Source: Ctena decussata (lineage: Eukaryota > Mollusca > Bivalvia > Lucinida > Lucinidae). From it: DNA of 64,000 nt. Shown here piece by piece: positions 63,641-64,000 of the stretch. A program made the translations under genes and the position numbers. The DNA lies in NCBI GenBank assembly GCA_963989385.1, contig OZ022510.1, positions 33,981,448-34,045,447 of the forward strand, in the 5' to 3' direction. The first letter of the stretch is position 1, and each line of letters opens with the position of its first letter. The notes under the pieces are model-generated. The model was not told the origin of the DNA, did no database searches, and worked only from the letters and a program-made list of their open reading frames with translations.

Positions 63641-64000
63641 TGATATTGGCTACTTTGGAAGCAAAAAACAAAATCTCTATACAGACGCAGTTTTAATATT
63701 ATTAATGATGGTTATATGCTTATATAGGGTGTCGTTGCATTGCATATGGGTTATAAAGAAGTGGTGTTGCGTTGTCATAAACGACAATTCATTTGTGTAC
63801 TTTGTATAGTAATGGTTGTCACACCTCAAAACAAATCATTATAAACTTCACGCTGTCGGTCGCTATCCATACGATATAAGTCGCACATCTTTTCTCTTCA
63901 GGTTCCCGATGAGCAATATAAAGAGTTTATTCGGACTCGTTTATTTATCAGATCTTTAAACCTTCCTCGGTTTATAAAATCCATATTTTTAATGGGACGA
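63641..64000. other. Nothing recognised
   Basis: AT-rich end of the window with no open frame of note, repeat terminus or RNA signature that I can support. Confidence 0.4.

Overview
The window looks like a stretch of animal nuclear genome, most likely from a bivalve mollusc. The basis is an AT-rich, intron- and repeat-dominated layout, a spliced three-exon gene with standard GT-AG introns, tRNA-headed SINEs, LINE reverse-transcriptase remains, and several foldback repeat families of a kind I associate from memory with veneroid/myoid/dreissenid clams. No organism name can be read from the sequence itself. Almost all long open frames are accidental or lie inside repeats; I could support one intact protein-coding gene.

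That gene runs on the plus strand from 25250 to 39756 in three exons (25250-25311, 36013-36188, 39581-39756). The join keeps phase and gives a 137-residue secreted, ten-cysteine Ly6/uPAR (three-finger) protein with a C-terminal GPI-type hydrophobic tail, of the Quiver/Sleepless type. At the left end (1234-1295 and 2047-2086) lies what looks like a broken paralogue: a signal-peptide exon of the same length (62 nt) and phase, then the first codons of the Ly6 exon, then a stop.

Layout. 1-6170: relic of the Ly6 paralogue, small repeats, unassigned DNA. 6174-9100 and 12220-13690: two tandem-repeat-cored elements. 11050-22100: SINE- and LINE-rich (a LINE nested in a SINE with matching 8-bp target repeats; a second decayed LINE). 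22405-23991: a 1.6-kb whole-length inverted repeat bounded by TTAA. 25250-39756: the Ly6 gene, with introns full of foldback elements, including two of three copies in the window's exactly-333-bp palindromic element with 5-bp target duplications; a third copy in intron 2 stops 13 bases before exon 3. 39800-48700: more MITE-like elements and hairpins. 49226-53325 and 58434-63208: two copies of one large segment, each with a core of ~700-bp tandem units (two in the left copy, three in the right), separated by a region holding a degenerate 5S rRNA sequence (54536-54655).

The most informative observations are the 333-bp element, a ~97-bp retroposon with an (AACTG)n tail whose insertion is shown directly by an empty site in the other copy of the large duplication, the recurring palindromic element that begins GAGCCGCGACACGA, and the Ly6 pair. 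No operon, CRISPR array, intact tRNA or other functional RNA gene was found. Statements of homology rest on motif recognition only, since no search was run.
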